This document shows, piece by piece, positions 46,270 to 57,542 of a stretch of DNA of 64,000 nt. The position numbers were made by a program, and so were the translations under genes. The notes beneath the pieces are model-generated. The model saw only the letters and a list, made by a program, of their open reading frames with translations. It did no database searches and was not told where the DNA came from. Origin of the DNA: Microcebus murinus (lineage: Eukaryota; Chordata; Mammalia; Primates; Cheirogaleidae); NCBI RefSeq assembly GCF_040939455.1, contig NC_134120.1, forward strand, positions 52,281,001 through 52,345,000, read 5' to 3'. Within the stretch, counting starts at the first letter, position 1. The number at the start of each line of letters is the position of its first letter.

Positions 46270-47150
46270 GCGCTCAGCTGTTTCACTGAGCACTCGCTGC
46301 GTGGGAGGCACTGTTCTGGGCACTGCAGTGAGCAAAGCAAAGTCCCTGTCTTTGTGGAGCTCACATTCTAATCAAGGACAGAACACAAAGAAATAAATAC
46401 GTAATATTATCCTAGGTAGCGGTAAGTGCTAAAGTCAGGGAGGCCTCTCTAATAAGGCAGGATTTGAACACAAAGCAATGAGGGAATGAAAAAATGATAT
46501 ATCTGTATGAAGAATGTTCCCAGCAAAGAGAAGGGCAAAAGTCCTGTGGTGGTTACTCCTTAACCTAGCTGGCTTCAAGGAACGACGAGGAAGCCAGCGT
46601 GCTGGAGCAGGGTGAGCCAGCATCTTATCTCCAGGTGAGGAAACGTTTATTGAGACTTAACCAAGGTCCCCTAACAAGAGACAAGAGCTGGGTTTATTTG
46701 TCTGATTCCAAGTGCATGTTATCCAAGTGGCTGAAATCCACCAGGCCCCAGGCAATGCTGTGGATCCTGGAAAGGACTTTCACTTTATCATTAACGAAGG
46801 AGAGTGAGGCTAATGTGTTCTGAGCAGAGGAAAGCCCACAGGGGCCCCTCCAGACAGCAAGGGTAGAAACAGGGAGGCGACTTAAGAGTCTGGAGTGGTG
46901 AGCCAGGTAAGAGGCGATGGGTTGGGATGGGGAGCAGCGTTGGAGGTCAGGAGAATGAGCCAGATTCCAGATGTGTTTCAAAGGCAGAGCAGCCAGGACG
47001 GGTGACCAATTGGAGCATGGAGAAAGAGAAATGACTCCAAGGTTTTAGGCAGGAGCATACTCAAGAGAAAATAAGGCTGGAAACACAGTTGGGCCTGAGC
47101 ATAGATCATCTACCAAATTAACGTTTTGGGAGCCACAATGGGACAGTGAA
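46270..47150 (+). mobile_element. Ancient unclassified repeat (fragment C, longest copy)
   Basis: A run of about 880 bp follows, in order, the text of an old abundant mammalian repeat: 'GAGGCACTGTTCTGGGCACTGCAGTGAGCAAAGCAAAGTCCCTG', 'TGGAGCTCACATTCTA', 'AAGTCAGGGAGGCCTCTCT', 'GGAAGCCAGCGTGCTGGAGCAGGGTGAGCC', 'ATTCCAGATGTGTTTCAAAGGCAGAGC' and 'GACTCCAAGGTTTTAGGC'. I recognise the pattern but not the class (LINE or LTR-related). Open frames inside are not genes. Confidence 0.55.
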
Positions 47151-47925
47151 ACAGGATGTCCTCACCTGAGGATATTACCTTTCTGTGCTACCATTCCCTT
47201 GTCTATAAATGAAGTAAATGGTTAGATGTGTGCTTCTCAAACTAGGATATTCCTATGAGCACCCAAATCATAATACAATCTCACAAATCTTTCTAGAAAA
47301 TTAACTATATTAACAGACTCAGAAGTAATTTGTATTTACTAGTTAACAATTATTAAAACAAAAAAAATTTGGTATGAGGAAATACTGCCTAAGTATCTAC
47401 ATAAAGTTAGCATTTATAGGAGCAGAAGCATATTTGCTCTTGATCGGCATTTGTCACACTTTGATGGAAGTGTTTGAGAAGTTCCAGTTCAAATGGTATT
47501 TCTGAGCCCTCTGCTTTGATACTCTGTTTGAAACACGTTTTGTTTTCAACTTTTAGAATTGTCTAGCGGGCAAAACACAGAAGAGGTGGCTGTGACAGGT
47601 CAAATCTGTTAACTTCTTCACAGTGTGCAAGGGCAGCCAGGAGGGGCGGGGTGGCCGTGGGGGAGGCAGGGACAGGCAGGGTGCAGAGCCCCCAGTCCCC
47701 ACAGGTGTGGAGCATAAAGAACCAGATAATTCCTATTCTGAAAAGAAGAAGAGATGAAGTACTATAAAGATAATTGTCATCTTTCCCCTCAAAATGTCAA
47801 CAGATAGTATATAAAAATTGATAGAACAAAACATAGAGGTATAGGCACACTTCCTAGATTATGGAGGCTTACAGGGGCAAATCAAATAGCCAATAGGTGA
47901 AAAGAAGCTCAAATTCCCTAGACTG
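47151..47925. other. Unique DNA with a GC-rich patch
   Basis: No gene is seen. A G-rich stretch at 47636-47705 (GGGG-containing runs around 'GGAGGGGCGGGGTGGCCGTGGGGGAGGC') is the only compositional anomaly. It could form a G-quadruplex or be a small GC-rich regulatory patch, but no promoter is evident. Confidence 0.4.
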
Positions 47926-47929
47926 GAGG

Positions 47930-48605
47930 AAACACACATTAAAACAGGAATCAGATATCCTTCTGTAACCATCAGAACTCCCCAAAAATGAAAGAGCTAT
48001 GACTAGAGATGTGAGTGGCAAGGCACTTTCTTACATTGCTGGTAGAAATGAAATATGATTTTAGAAAGCAATCTGAAAAGATCTATTAATATAAAAATTA
48101 TACACGCCCATCATCCCAAGGATCCACTTCTGGGAACCTATGCTACAAACATAAAAGCATCAGTATGCAAGACAAATGCATCATGGATGATTATCTGGCA
48201 TTACCTGAGAAGAAAAAACTACTGAATAATACTGCTGAATAAGATGAGAATGGCTGAATAAAAAATGTTCATGGATGTATCAGCATTGCTTGCAGACAAA
48301 TTTTGAGAGGAAAAAAGTTGATGCCTAAAAATATGGAAATTTCAGAACAAATTATGGTGCATCATCCCAGCACAGAATATCAACAGGCTTCCCAAACAGT
48401 GAAGTAGCCTGTCCCTGCTGAGCTCAGAGGACTGCTGTGTGGGCAAGTGAAGTCCAGTGGAGCCAGGGACACTGTGTGGGCCAAGGGGAAGGAGAGGAGG
48501 AGCGACAGGCTAAAATAGAGAAAATGAAAATGTACACAGAAAGGTAAGCATGCAATTACCTGGCTAAGCAAAAATGTATATATTGGGTTGTGTGTATAAT
48601 TAATA
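47930..48605 (+). mobile_element. L1M 3' fragment
   Basis: 'CTTTCTTACATTGCTGGTAGAAATGAAA', 'AGGATCCACTTCTGGGAACCTATGCTACA', 'AACAAATTATGGTGCATCATCC' and 'GAAAATGAAAATGTACACAGAAAGG' fit the 3' end of an old L1M subfamily in plus orientation. It is diverged; the middle has internal deletions and insertions. Confidence 0.65.
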
Positions 48606-49866
48606 AAAAGTTTGTGGATTTTTGTTTAGTTTAGATTTTCTTTTTGGAACCAGATCAATAGCTCAGAAGTGGAACTGGGGGGGCCAGGCCAAGGCAAGTG
48701 GACACCCCCTATGTTCACAGGTACCCTGGGTCCGCCCAAACAGGCTGCTGAAGCCTAGGAGATGCCACAGGGCAGGCAGGCCCAGGCAGGCGGCAGTGGG
48801 CAGTGGCCCTTAATGGGGCACAGCCCGGGAGGAGTGAAGAAGGAGGGGAGGCAACCAGAAGAAGGGCTTAGAACAGAAAAGAGGATGCCTCTAGGGAGTG
48901 GGAGAACTGGGGACAGGGAGACCAAGGCAGGAAGCCTTTCTGGATTCTCATTTGTCATAAGGTGTAGGTATCACATTGAAAATACTAAATTTTTTCTAAA
49001 TAATCAATGGACCAAAGATAATCATATAGTATATGAATTATATACATTAGCTCTTTTAGATATGCAACCAGATTCTCTGTCCACTGTCTCATGCTAGCTT
49101 TCTCTGACACTGCTGGGACAGAGAGCTTGCCCCAAACTGTAATCCGGCCAGAGGTAAAGATGAGCCCAGCTCACCTGACTCCTGCTGAGTCCGGGCCCCT
49201 TGACTCAATTTTCTGCCACCTAATTCTCACAGGGAGCATCCGGTGGACACATTAGGAGCAGATGAAAAGCATGCAATGCCACTCCCACTAATGCTCCTGA
49301 CAGAAGTTCACACGTAACCATGCCTACCTCGTGGGGACCTGTTCCAACAGCTTTCTGCTTGCTAACTCATGATATTCTCACAATTGCCTGCCCTGCCCGA
49401 GAACACTCTCACACCAGTTGCATAAGCCAAAAACCTTGGAGCCCCCTCTCTCATCCACATCCAGTCGGTCAGGAAATCCCACTGGCTCTACCTTCAAAAT
49501 ACACCCAGAATACAGCCACTTCTCACCCTGGGTATCGCTACCACCCTAGTGGGAGCTACATCATCTCCCACCCAGATAACAATAATCCCCTTCCTAGAAG
49601 GTGCCCCTCAGCCTATACCACAACCAGGGATTGTCCTTAAGTACAAGTCCATCCCTGTCACCTCTGCCTGACCCTGGCCAGGGTACCCCTCACCCCTGCC
49701 CTCACGGTGAACACAGAATCCTCACATGGCTACAGAGCATTCCCACCCTCCTCCTGCCCTGTCCCTGCTCACAGTCTCCTAACTGTCCCTCCACCAAGCC
49801 CATACACCCTCTGGCCACAGTCTCCCCAGACATTGTCCACTTTGCTACTCTCTCACCTTCCCTCTC
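48606..49866. other. Unique DNA, locally GC-rich, no gene called
   Basis: A purine-rich patch (48700-48930) with AGGCAGGC-type short direct repeats and a C-rich patch (49430-49860) produce overlapping frames up to 111 codons on both strands. No motif, start context or splice structure supports a gene. Confidence 0.4.
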
Positions 49867-52552
49867 ACTACCCTTTCTTTTTTTTTTAACTTCAGAATAT
49901 TATGGGGATACAAACATTTTGGTTACATGAATTGCTTTTGTACAGTCTGAGTCACAGTTATCAGTGTACCCATCACCCCGATAGCATACACTGTACGCAT
50001 CACGAGTGTATTTACCTATCCCTTCCTCCCTTCTTTCACCTGTTTGATTTATATTGAGTTTTACTACCATATGTGCACAAGTGTTGAACAATTAATTCCA
50101 ATTTAATAGTGAGTACATGTGGTGCTGCTTTTCCATTCTTGCAATACTTCACTTAGAAGAATGGTCTCCAATTCCATCAGGTTGCTACAAAAGGTTCACC
50201 ATTTTCTTTATGGCTTAGTATATTCTATGGAATGCACATACCACATTTTATTAATCTACTCATGTATTGATGGGTACTCGGTTTGATTCCACATCTTTGC
50301 GATTATAAATTGTGCTACAATATATGTTCTAGTGCAAGTGTATTCTTGATAAAATGACTTCTTTTCCTTTGGGTAAATACCCACAATAATGGAATTGCTG
50401 GATGAAATGGTAGGTCTACTTTTATTAATAGTTCTTTCCATAAAGGTTGCACTAGTTTGCAGTCCCACCAACAGTGTATAAATGTTACTTTCTCTCCATA
50501 TCCACACCAGCATCTGAAGTTTGGGAACTTTTTGATAAAAGCCATTCTCACTGGTGTTAGGTGATATCACACTGTGATCTGAATTTGCATCTTCCTGATT
50601 ATTAGAGATGTTCAGCATTTTTTCATATGTTTATTGGCCATTAGTCTATCTTCTTTTGAAAAGTTTCTGTTCATGTCTTTTGCCCACTTTTTAATGGGGT
50701 TGATTTTTTTTCTTGCTGATTTGCTTGAGTTCTATGTCAATTCTGGTTATTAGCCCTTTACCAGATATATAGCATAAAAATATTAATGTTTTCTCTCACA
50801 TTGTAGGTTATCTATTTGCTCTATTGAGTGTTTTCTTGGCTGTGAAAAGCTTTCTAATTTAATTAGGTCCCATTTATTTATTTTTGAAGTTGCTGTGATT
50901 GCCTTTGAGGTTTCCCTCATAAATTCTTTGCTGAGGCTAATATCTATAAGAGTTTCTCCAAAATTTTCTCCTAGAATTCTTATAATTTCATGCCTTAGGT
51001 TTAAGTCTGTTATCCAGCATGACTTAATTTTTGTGAGTGCTGAGAGGTGGGGATCCTGTTTCAGTCTTCTACATGTGGCTATCCAATTTTCCCAGCGCCA
51101 TTTACTGAATAGGGATTCTTTTCCCCAGTGTATGTTTCTGTCTGCTTTGTCAAAGATCAGATGACAATAGGAGGATAGTTTCATATCTGGGTTCTCTGTT
51201 CTGATCCATTGGTCTATGTCTCCGATCTTGTGCCAGTACCATAATGTTTTGATAACTATAGCCTTGCAGTATAACTTAAAGTCTGGTTTGTTCTTTTTGC
51301 TTAAGGTTGCTTTGGCTATTCGGGGTCTTTGCTGCTTTCATACAAAGTGTAGAATTATTTTTTCTAGCGAAAAATGATGTTGGTATTTCAATGGAAATTG
51401 CATTGAATTTGTAAATCACTTTGGATAATAGAGACATTTTAACAGTGTTGATTTTGCTGCTGATCCGTGAGCATGATGTTTTCCATTTGTTTACGTCCTC
51501 TGCAATATCCTTCCTCAGTGTTCTGTAGTTCTCCCTATAGAGGTCTTTCACCTCCTTGGTTAAATATATTCCTGGTTATTTTATTTTCTTTGTTGCTATT
51601 GAGAAAGGTACTGAGTCTTTGATTTGATTCTCAGCTTTACTGTTGTTAGTGTAAAGGAATGCTATTGATTTGTACACAGTGATTTTGTAACCTCAGAATC
51701 TGCTAAATTTATCTTCTGGAATTTATCAATCCCAGGATATTCTTGCCAAAATCTTTGGGGTTTTCACATCATCAACAAAGAGTGATTGTTTGACCTCTTC
51801 TTTTCCCATTTGGATACTCTTGATTTCCTTCTCTTGCCTGATTGCTCTGGCTAGGATTTCCAGTACTATGTTGAATAGGAGTGGTGACAGTGGGCAACCT
51901 TGTCTGGTTCCAGTTCTAAGCAGGAATTCTTTCAATTTTTCTCCATTCAGCATGATGTTGGCTGTAGATTTGTCATATGTGGCTTTTATAATTTTGAGGT
52001 ATGTTCCCTCTATGCTTATTTTGTTAAGGGTTCTTATCATAAAGGGGTGCTGAATTTTTCAAATGCTTTTTTTCCATCTATTGAGAAAATCATGTGGTCT
52101 TTGTTTTTCCTTCTTTTTATGTGGGGAATCACATTCATAGATTGGTATACCTTGAACCATCCTTGCATCTCTGGGATGAAGTCTGCTTGGTTACAGTGGA
52201 TTATTTTTTTGATATGCAGCTGAATTCCATTTGTGAGGATTTTATTGAGAATTTTTACATCTATATTGATGAGGGCTATTGGTCTGTAGTTTTCTTCTTT
52301 TGTTGTGTCCTTTCTTGGCTTTGGTATCAAGATGATATTGGCTTTGTAGAATGAGTTAGGGAGGATTCCTTCCTTCTCAATGTTATGAAATAATTTCTGC
52401 AATATAGGTACCAGTTCTTCTTTGTAAGTCTGGTAAAATTTTGCTGTGAAAACATCTCATCCAAGACTTTTTTTCTTCGAAGATTTTTTATTCTTGCTTC
52501 AATTTCGTTGCTTATAATTGGTTGGTTCAGTTCTATTTCTTCCTGATTGAGC

Positions 52553-52635
52553 CTAGGGAGGTTGTTTCCTCAACATTTTCCTAGGGAGGTTGTTTCCTCA
52601 ACTTTTCCTAGGGAGGTTGTTTCCTCAACATTTTC
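52553..52635 (-). repeat. Three tandem copies of a 27-28-bp unit in L1 ORF2
   Basis: The unit CTAGGGAGGTTGTTTCCTCA + ACATTTTC occurs at 52553-52580, 52581-52607 (one base shorter) and 52608-52635. The two extra copies add 55 bases and so shift the ORF2 frame. Single-copy L1s have the unit once. Confidence 0.95.
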
Positions 52636-52882
52636 AAGTTTATGTGCATAGAAATTTTCATAGTATTCAGACATAATATTTTATATTTCCATGATATCAG
52701 TTGTAATATCTCCTTTTTCATTTCTGATTGTTATCAAGGTCCTTTCTTTTCTGTTTCTGGTTAATCTAGCAAGATGCCTGTTGATTTGGTTTATCTTTTC
52801 AAAGAACCAACTTTTTGTTTCAATAATTTTCTCTATCATTCTTTTGTTCTCAATTTCATTTAGTGCTACTCTGACCTTAGTT

Positions 52883-52923
52883 ATTTCTTTTCTTCTGCTG
52901 AAGATTTCTTTTCTTCTGCTGGA
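52883..52923 (-). repeat. In-frame 21-bp tandem duplication in L1 ORF2
   Basis: Copies at 52883-52903 and 52904-52923 of ATTTCTTTTCTTCTGCTGAAG (last copy slightly different). On the minus strand it duplicates Ser-Arg-Arg-Lys-Glu-Ile, giving SRRKEIFSRRKEI. It keeps the frame. Confidence 0.9.
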
Positions 52924-53799
52924 TTTGGGATTGGTTTGCTCTTCCTCTTCAAATTCCTTGAGATGATTCATTAGGTTGTTGATTTGTACTCTTTCTGCCT
53001 TTTAGATATAGGCATTTAAAGCTATGAATTTTCCTCTTAGAACCACTTCTGCTAAATCCCACAGGTTTTGAGAACTTGTGTCCCCTTTGTCATTTAGTTC
53101 AGAGAATTTTTTGATTTCCATCTTAATTTCTTCCTTGATCCAATAATCATTCAGCAGTGAGTCATTCAATTTCCATCGTGTGGAGTTGAGTGTTTCTGTT
53201 GGAATTGACTTCTAATTTCATTCCACTGTGATTCAAGAAGATATATGGTATAACTTCCATTTTTTAAAATTTATTGAGAGAGGTTTTGTGGCTTAGGATG
53301 TGATCAATCTTAGAAAATATTCCATAAGCTGATGAGAAGAATGTATATTCAGTAGTTTGGGGGACAACTAAAATATATGTTAGGCCCATTCGTTCTAGAG
53401 TCCTATTTAAGTGCATTGTTTCTTTGTTTATTTTCTGTTTGGAGGATCTGTCCCATTCTGTCAGTAGGATGTTGAAGTACCCAGCTATTATGATGCTGCT
53501 GTTTATTATTTTATTTAGATCAAATAGGGTTTGCTTTATGAATCTGGGTACACCTGTGTTAGGTACATAAATATTTAGGATTATTATGTCTTCTTATTGA
53601 ATTTTTCTCTTAACCATTATATAATGACCCTCTTTATCTTTCTTTACCTTTGTTGATTTGATGTCTATTTTATCTGCTATAAGAATGACTACACCAGCTT
53701 TCTTTTGATCTCCATTTGCATGGGATATAGTTTTCCATCCCTTCACCCTAAGTCTGAATGAGTCCTTTTGGGTTAGATGTGTTTCCTTACTACCCTTTC

Positions 53800-55955
53800 A
53801 ACACAACAGTCTGCCCTTAACCCAGCACTGTCAGGATTTTTTATCCTATGTTACTTTTATTTTATTTTTCCATAACATTTGTCACCTTTTAAAATACTAA
53901 ATAATTCACCTATTTTTTATATTTATTGGTTATTAACAGCCTTTCTCCAACTAAGAAATAAGCCCCATAAAGGACCTTCACCCATTTTGTTTAGTGATGT
54001 ACCCAAACAGCCACAACAGTGACTGATACCTACCAGGAACCCATTAATTATTTGTGCAATAAAGAAACTAGGAATTCTACACCAAATACTGAATATGTCA
54101 ATTTGAAATAATGCCAATATATTTACATAATATATCAATTTTGCAAATCTACTAAAAACAAAAAACAACCCCTAAAACAGAGAGAGAGATCCTACCTCAC
54201 CACCAAGAATATAAACTGGCCTCAATTCTCCCATACTAGACTATTTTTAATTTCCTTTAGTGCACATCCATGGGACTAAATGAGATAGAGGATCATTTGC
54301 TTACACAGTTTACAAATGTAATCTCATAAAATAAATGTATCCTCCCTTCAATACACAGAAGAATATAGATCATTCTTTAAAGAATTATCTCAATATCTTG
54401 ACATATATATAGATATCTTGCTCTAATGTCTTGTTCCACTTCTTTATAAAACATAGGAGACTGTTACTTCAAGAATCACCTTCAATATGGATACATGATC
54501 ATTATTCATGAACAGACAGCCTCGTTTTTCCCAACATGTGATTCGGTAGGTCGGCTGACCTCTATCTTATCCCTATCCATCATATTCTGCTTTCCACATA
54601 TTTCACCAATTATTCTTCCAGCTTCTCTTTGCAAACATGACCAAAATAGCTGATGGAGCAATATATACTATTTTGGTATATATACTGACAGATAAGGGGG
54701 GAAAAAGGAGGAAAGCGAACTTTCTTTTATTTTTGTAAGTGTATTATTAGTCAATGATGTGTCTGACACAAAACTTGTGGCATGTGTGCCTAAATACACA
54801 ATTTACTGATCTCAGCACTCAAAATATGCACTGCAATATGTTTGATGTATTAATTTTAATCATAGACTCAAAAAATATAATCAGTAGTAGCAGCATTTGA
54901 AAAACTGAGGTAACTTTCATTTTGCGAGAAGTAAAATCATAATCAAACACTGTAAAAACTGAGACATGGCTATCACTGTTGATCCATAGCAGCTAAATGC
55001 ATTACCATATCACATGGGTATTCTATATTCAGTTTTTTCTTGATTATTTTATAATTTAACTCCCATAGATATTATCTACAATAAAGAAGCAGAAAAGAAC
55101 AAAACATTGTAAAATGATTTCTTTCCCAAAGCCTTATAATTTAAGTATCGAGCAAGACCATTATGTGAACGCAAGCACTTCCAGGACTAAAATTGGCATA
55201 TTCACAATGCATATTAAAGAATGTTTTCTCTGTCCAGTGTTAAAAAAAAAAACAAATAGACTAAGAAATAAAACACAACTTTGATGTTTTTATAGGAATA
55301 AAGCTAGTTGACATTCTAAAACTGAATTTTGGGTATTTAAGCATTCACTCATGAGAAAGATCTCCCAAATGAAAATTCTGAGCCTCTTTTTTTTAAAGAT
55401 TAAACCACTCCTTTAATATCATTTGAACAATTTGTAAACAGTTACTGTGAAGCCACATGAGTAATCCAAAGCCTCAAAGAGAAACGATCACACAGATCAG
55501 TTTGAATTCTTGACTATACCATGTTAGACTGATCACTGGAGACCTCAGGCTCTGAGGAGGAGGCGTCCCCAGAGGGGTTGGCGCTGCCCCTTCTGCAGCC
55601 CAGACCCCCAGCGGTTCGTGTGCCACCGCCCAGAGGGTCTGGCCAGTGCTTGATGCATCTTGATCCATCAGAATAGCCCAAATCGCTCCCTCAACAAATA
55701 AGGTTCAACAAGGTGTGGATTTCATGTACAAGTTCCATCAACTAAGAAGGAAGCACCCTGTGATCACATGGAAACCTGCCTGGTAACTCAGACAGGCAAA
55801 GGCAAACAGTGACTTTCCTGAGAAAAGAATGTGTTTACTTATCTTTTGGGGAATAAGCACAGCATTTCTGCAGAGCATAGCTAAATATGTCACCCATCTG
55901 GGGCAATATTACCATCATAAAAGTGTTTCTAACAATGGACAGTCACGTTGACAGG
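53800..55955. other. Unique AT-rich DNA, no gene seen
   Basis: No gene or recognisable repeat is supported. The frames are short and motif-free. Confidence 0.4.
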
Positions 55956-55959
55956 TACT

Positions 55960-56115
55960 TAACAGTAGCATGTCTAATGTTTTATGTTTAGAAAATCACA
56001 TGATTTTCACAACAACCCTATTGTCATCCCCATCTTACAGCTGAGAAAACTGAGGTGCATTAACTGAGCCGCCTTCATTCATACAGCTATAAAAGGATAA
56101 ACAAGGCGTGAAAGC
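55960..56115 (+). mobile_element. MIR SINE fragment
   Basis: 'GATTTTCACAACAACCCTATTGTCATCCCCATCTTACAGCTGAGAAAACTGAGGTGCATTAACTGAGCC' is a clear MIR core, followed by a decayed tail with 'CATACAGCTATAAAAGG'. Plus orientation. Confidence 0.85.
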
Positions 56116-56920
56116 TAGGCAGGGCATTTTTTAACCTTTGTTTAACTCAACAAAGATTCAAATGTTTTAAGTGTAAAAATGAATGTTTAGGAATTCTGAG
56201 AAACTAAACAAAAAATGCTGATAAAGCATGAGCAGAGAAACCAAATACCTAACTAAGATGAAACTCAGATGAACTGAGATACCAGAGAGGAAAAGGGTAC
56301 AGTTAGAAGCAGCACTAATCAGACAGAAGCACCAGGACAAACTGTCAACAAGCCTCATCAACAGGGAAGACATGGTGTGCATTTCACATCTCTGAACATG
56401 CAATGCAAGAGACTGGGGGACAGTATTAAAAACCGCAAATAAATGCAATATTTTATTTAGAAAATGATTAACAGCCTACATTATGCCAAGTACAATAAGC
56501 TGAGAAAACTAGTGTTGACTGCTGTCCCTTTTTGTCTAAGCTATATGTAACTGGTTTTTCTTCCAACACTTGTTAATAAAAAAAAAAAAATCAAAGTACC
56601 AGGACAACTGGACATCTGACCTTTATTTTGAATATCACTGTCCAAAGAGCGCCAAATTGAACAATCTGTCAAAAAAACAACTGCTCACTGTATGGTATGA
56701 TAAAAACTATTCTAAAATTCACATTAAAACTTTTCACATCTGAGAAGTTCCGTAATAATTCCTTCTCTTCATTGTGTCCATTTGCTAAAGATTGCCGCCT
56801 ATACTTCTTAGAAAGAAATATCCATAATTCTAAGATAATTTCCCTCCTACATTTTCATTGTTAAGGTGATTGTCTTTAAAAGAAGGTAACACGTGATAGC
56901 ATGTATAAGCATAAATAAAA
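56116..56920. other. Unique AT-rich DNA, no gene seen
   Basis: Nothing supportable. There is an A tract near 56578-56590. Confidence 0.4.
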
Positions 56921-56924
56921 TCTT

Positions 56925-57542
56925 AAGCCCACCCAGCTGACTGAAGAGACCCCATCTTGGCCAAGGGGACCCCACAAATACCCTAAAGCTGAGTTGCTGG
57001 CCATGAGAAGGGAGGTAAGACATGCCCCTTCCCTTCTTGGAGATGTCCTTTGTTAACTCATTAACAGGCCTAAGGCTGTAGAAGACAAAGTTTAAACCAC
57101 ACCTGCAGGTCATCAATTTACTTAAAAGATCACATGGCTCTTGGTATATGTCCCGTATATGTCCAGTGGCGTATCTCTGATTAATAGACTTCCACATCTT
57201 AACTTAAAACATACCAAGCCTTTATACAAAGCTTTATACCTTTAACTAATTACAAATCAAAGAATCTTTAAACCCACCTATAACCTGCAGTGCCCCACTT
57301 TGAGATGCCCTGCCTTTTTGGGCCAAACCAACGTACACCTTCCATGTACTAATTTATGATTTCATGTGTAATTCCTGTCTCCCTGAAATGTATAAAACCA
57401 AACTGTAATCCAACCACAGTAAGACCATTTGCTCAAGGCCTCCTGGGTATGGCTCTCCGGGCCATGGTCACACATCTTCAGCTCAGAATAAATCTCTTTA
57501 AATTATAATATTTTACAAGGTTTGGGTTCGTTTCCATTGACG
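56925..57542 (+). mobile_element. Probable ERV1-type solo LTR
   Basis: A 600-bp stretch has the structure of a gammaretrovirus-like LTR: a U3 with 'GAAGAGACCCCATCTTGGCC', a TATA box TATAAAAC (57391-57398), an AATAAA signal (57487-57492), the R/U5 text 'CTCCTGGGTATGGCTCTCCGGGCCATGGTC', and an end 'GGGTTCGTTTCCATTGAC' close to the canonical ...TTGACA. No internal viral sequence follows. The left end is approximate. It encodes no protein; a 116-codon reverse frame across it is chance. Confidence 0.6.

Larger units (their letters stand above)
50256..52971 (-). pseudogene. ORF2 remnants in the 3.9-kb L1
   Basis: Readable pieces on the minus strand, 5' to 3': linker after the endonuclease (52971-52681, '[13 protein letters not shown]'); RT fingers/palm (52402-52037, '[19 protein letters not shown]', '[11 protein letters not shown]'); palm (52040-51726, '[14 protein letters not shown]' and 'FVDD' in place of FADD, followed by a deletion of the next few residues); thumb pieces (51551-51276); and C-terminal domain (51184-50783, 50618-50256). 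Both RT aspartates of the FADD motif survive, but the protein cannot be made. Confidence 0.85.
49867..53799 (-). mobile_element. 5'-truncated L1, 3.9 kb, with target duplications
   Basis: The body runs 49878-53788 on the minus strand: a T run (poly A) at 49878-49888, then the 3' UTR, ORF2 in reverse from about 50150, and truncation in the endonuclease region near 53788. Perfect 11-bp direct repeats ACTACCCTTTC flank it (49867-49877, 53789-53799). It is older than the 24-31 kb copy: the coding region is broken into at least seven pieces and its 3' UTR differs. It contains two tandem duplications (52553-52635, 52883-52923). Confidence 0.93.
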
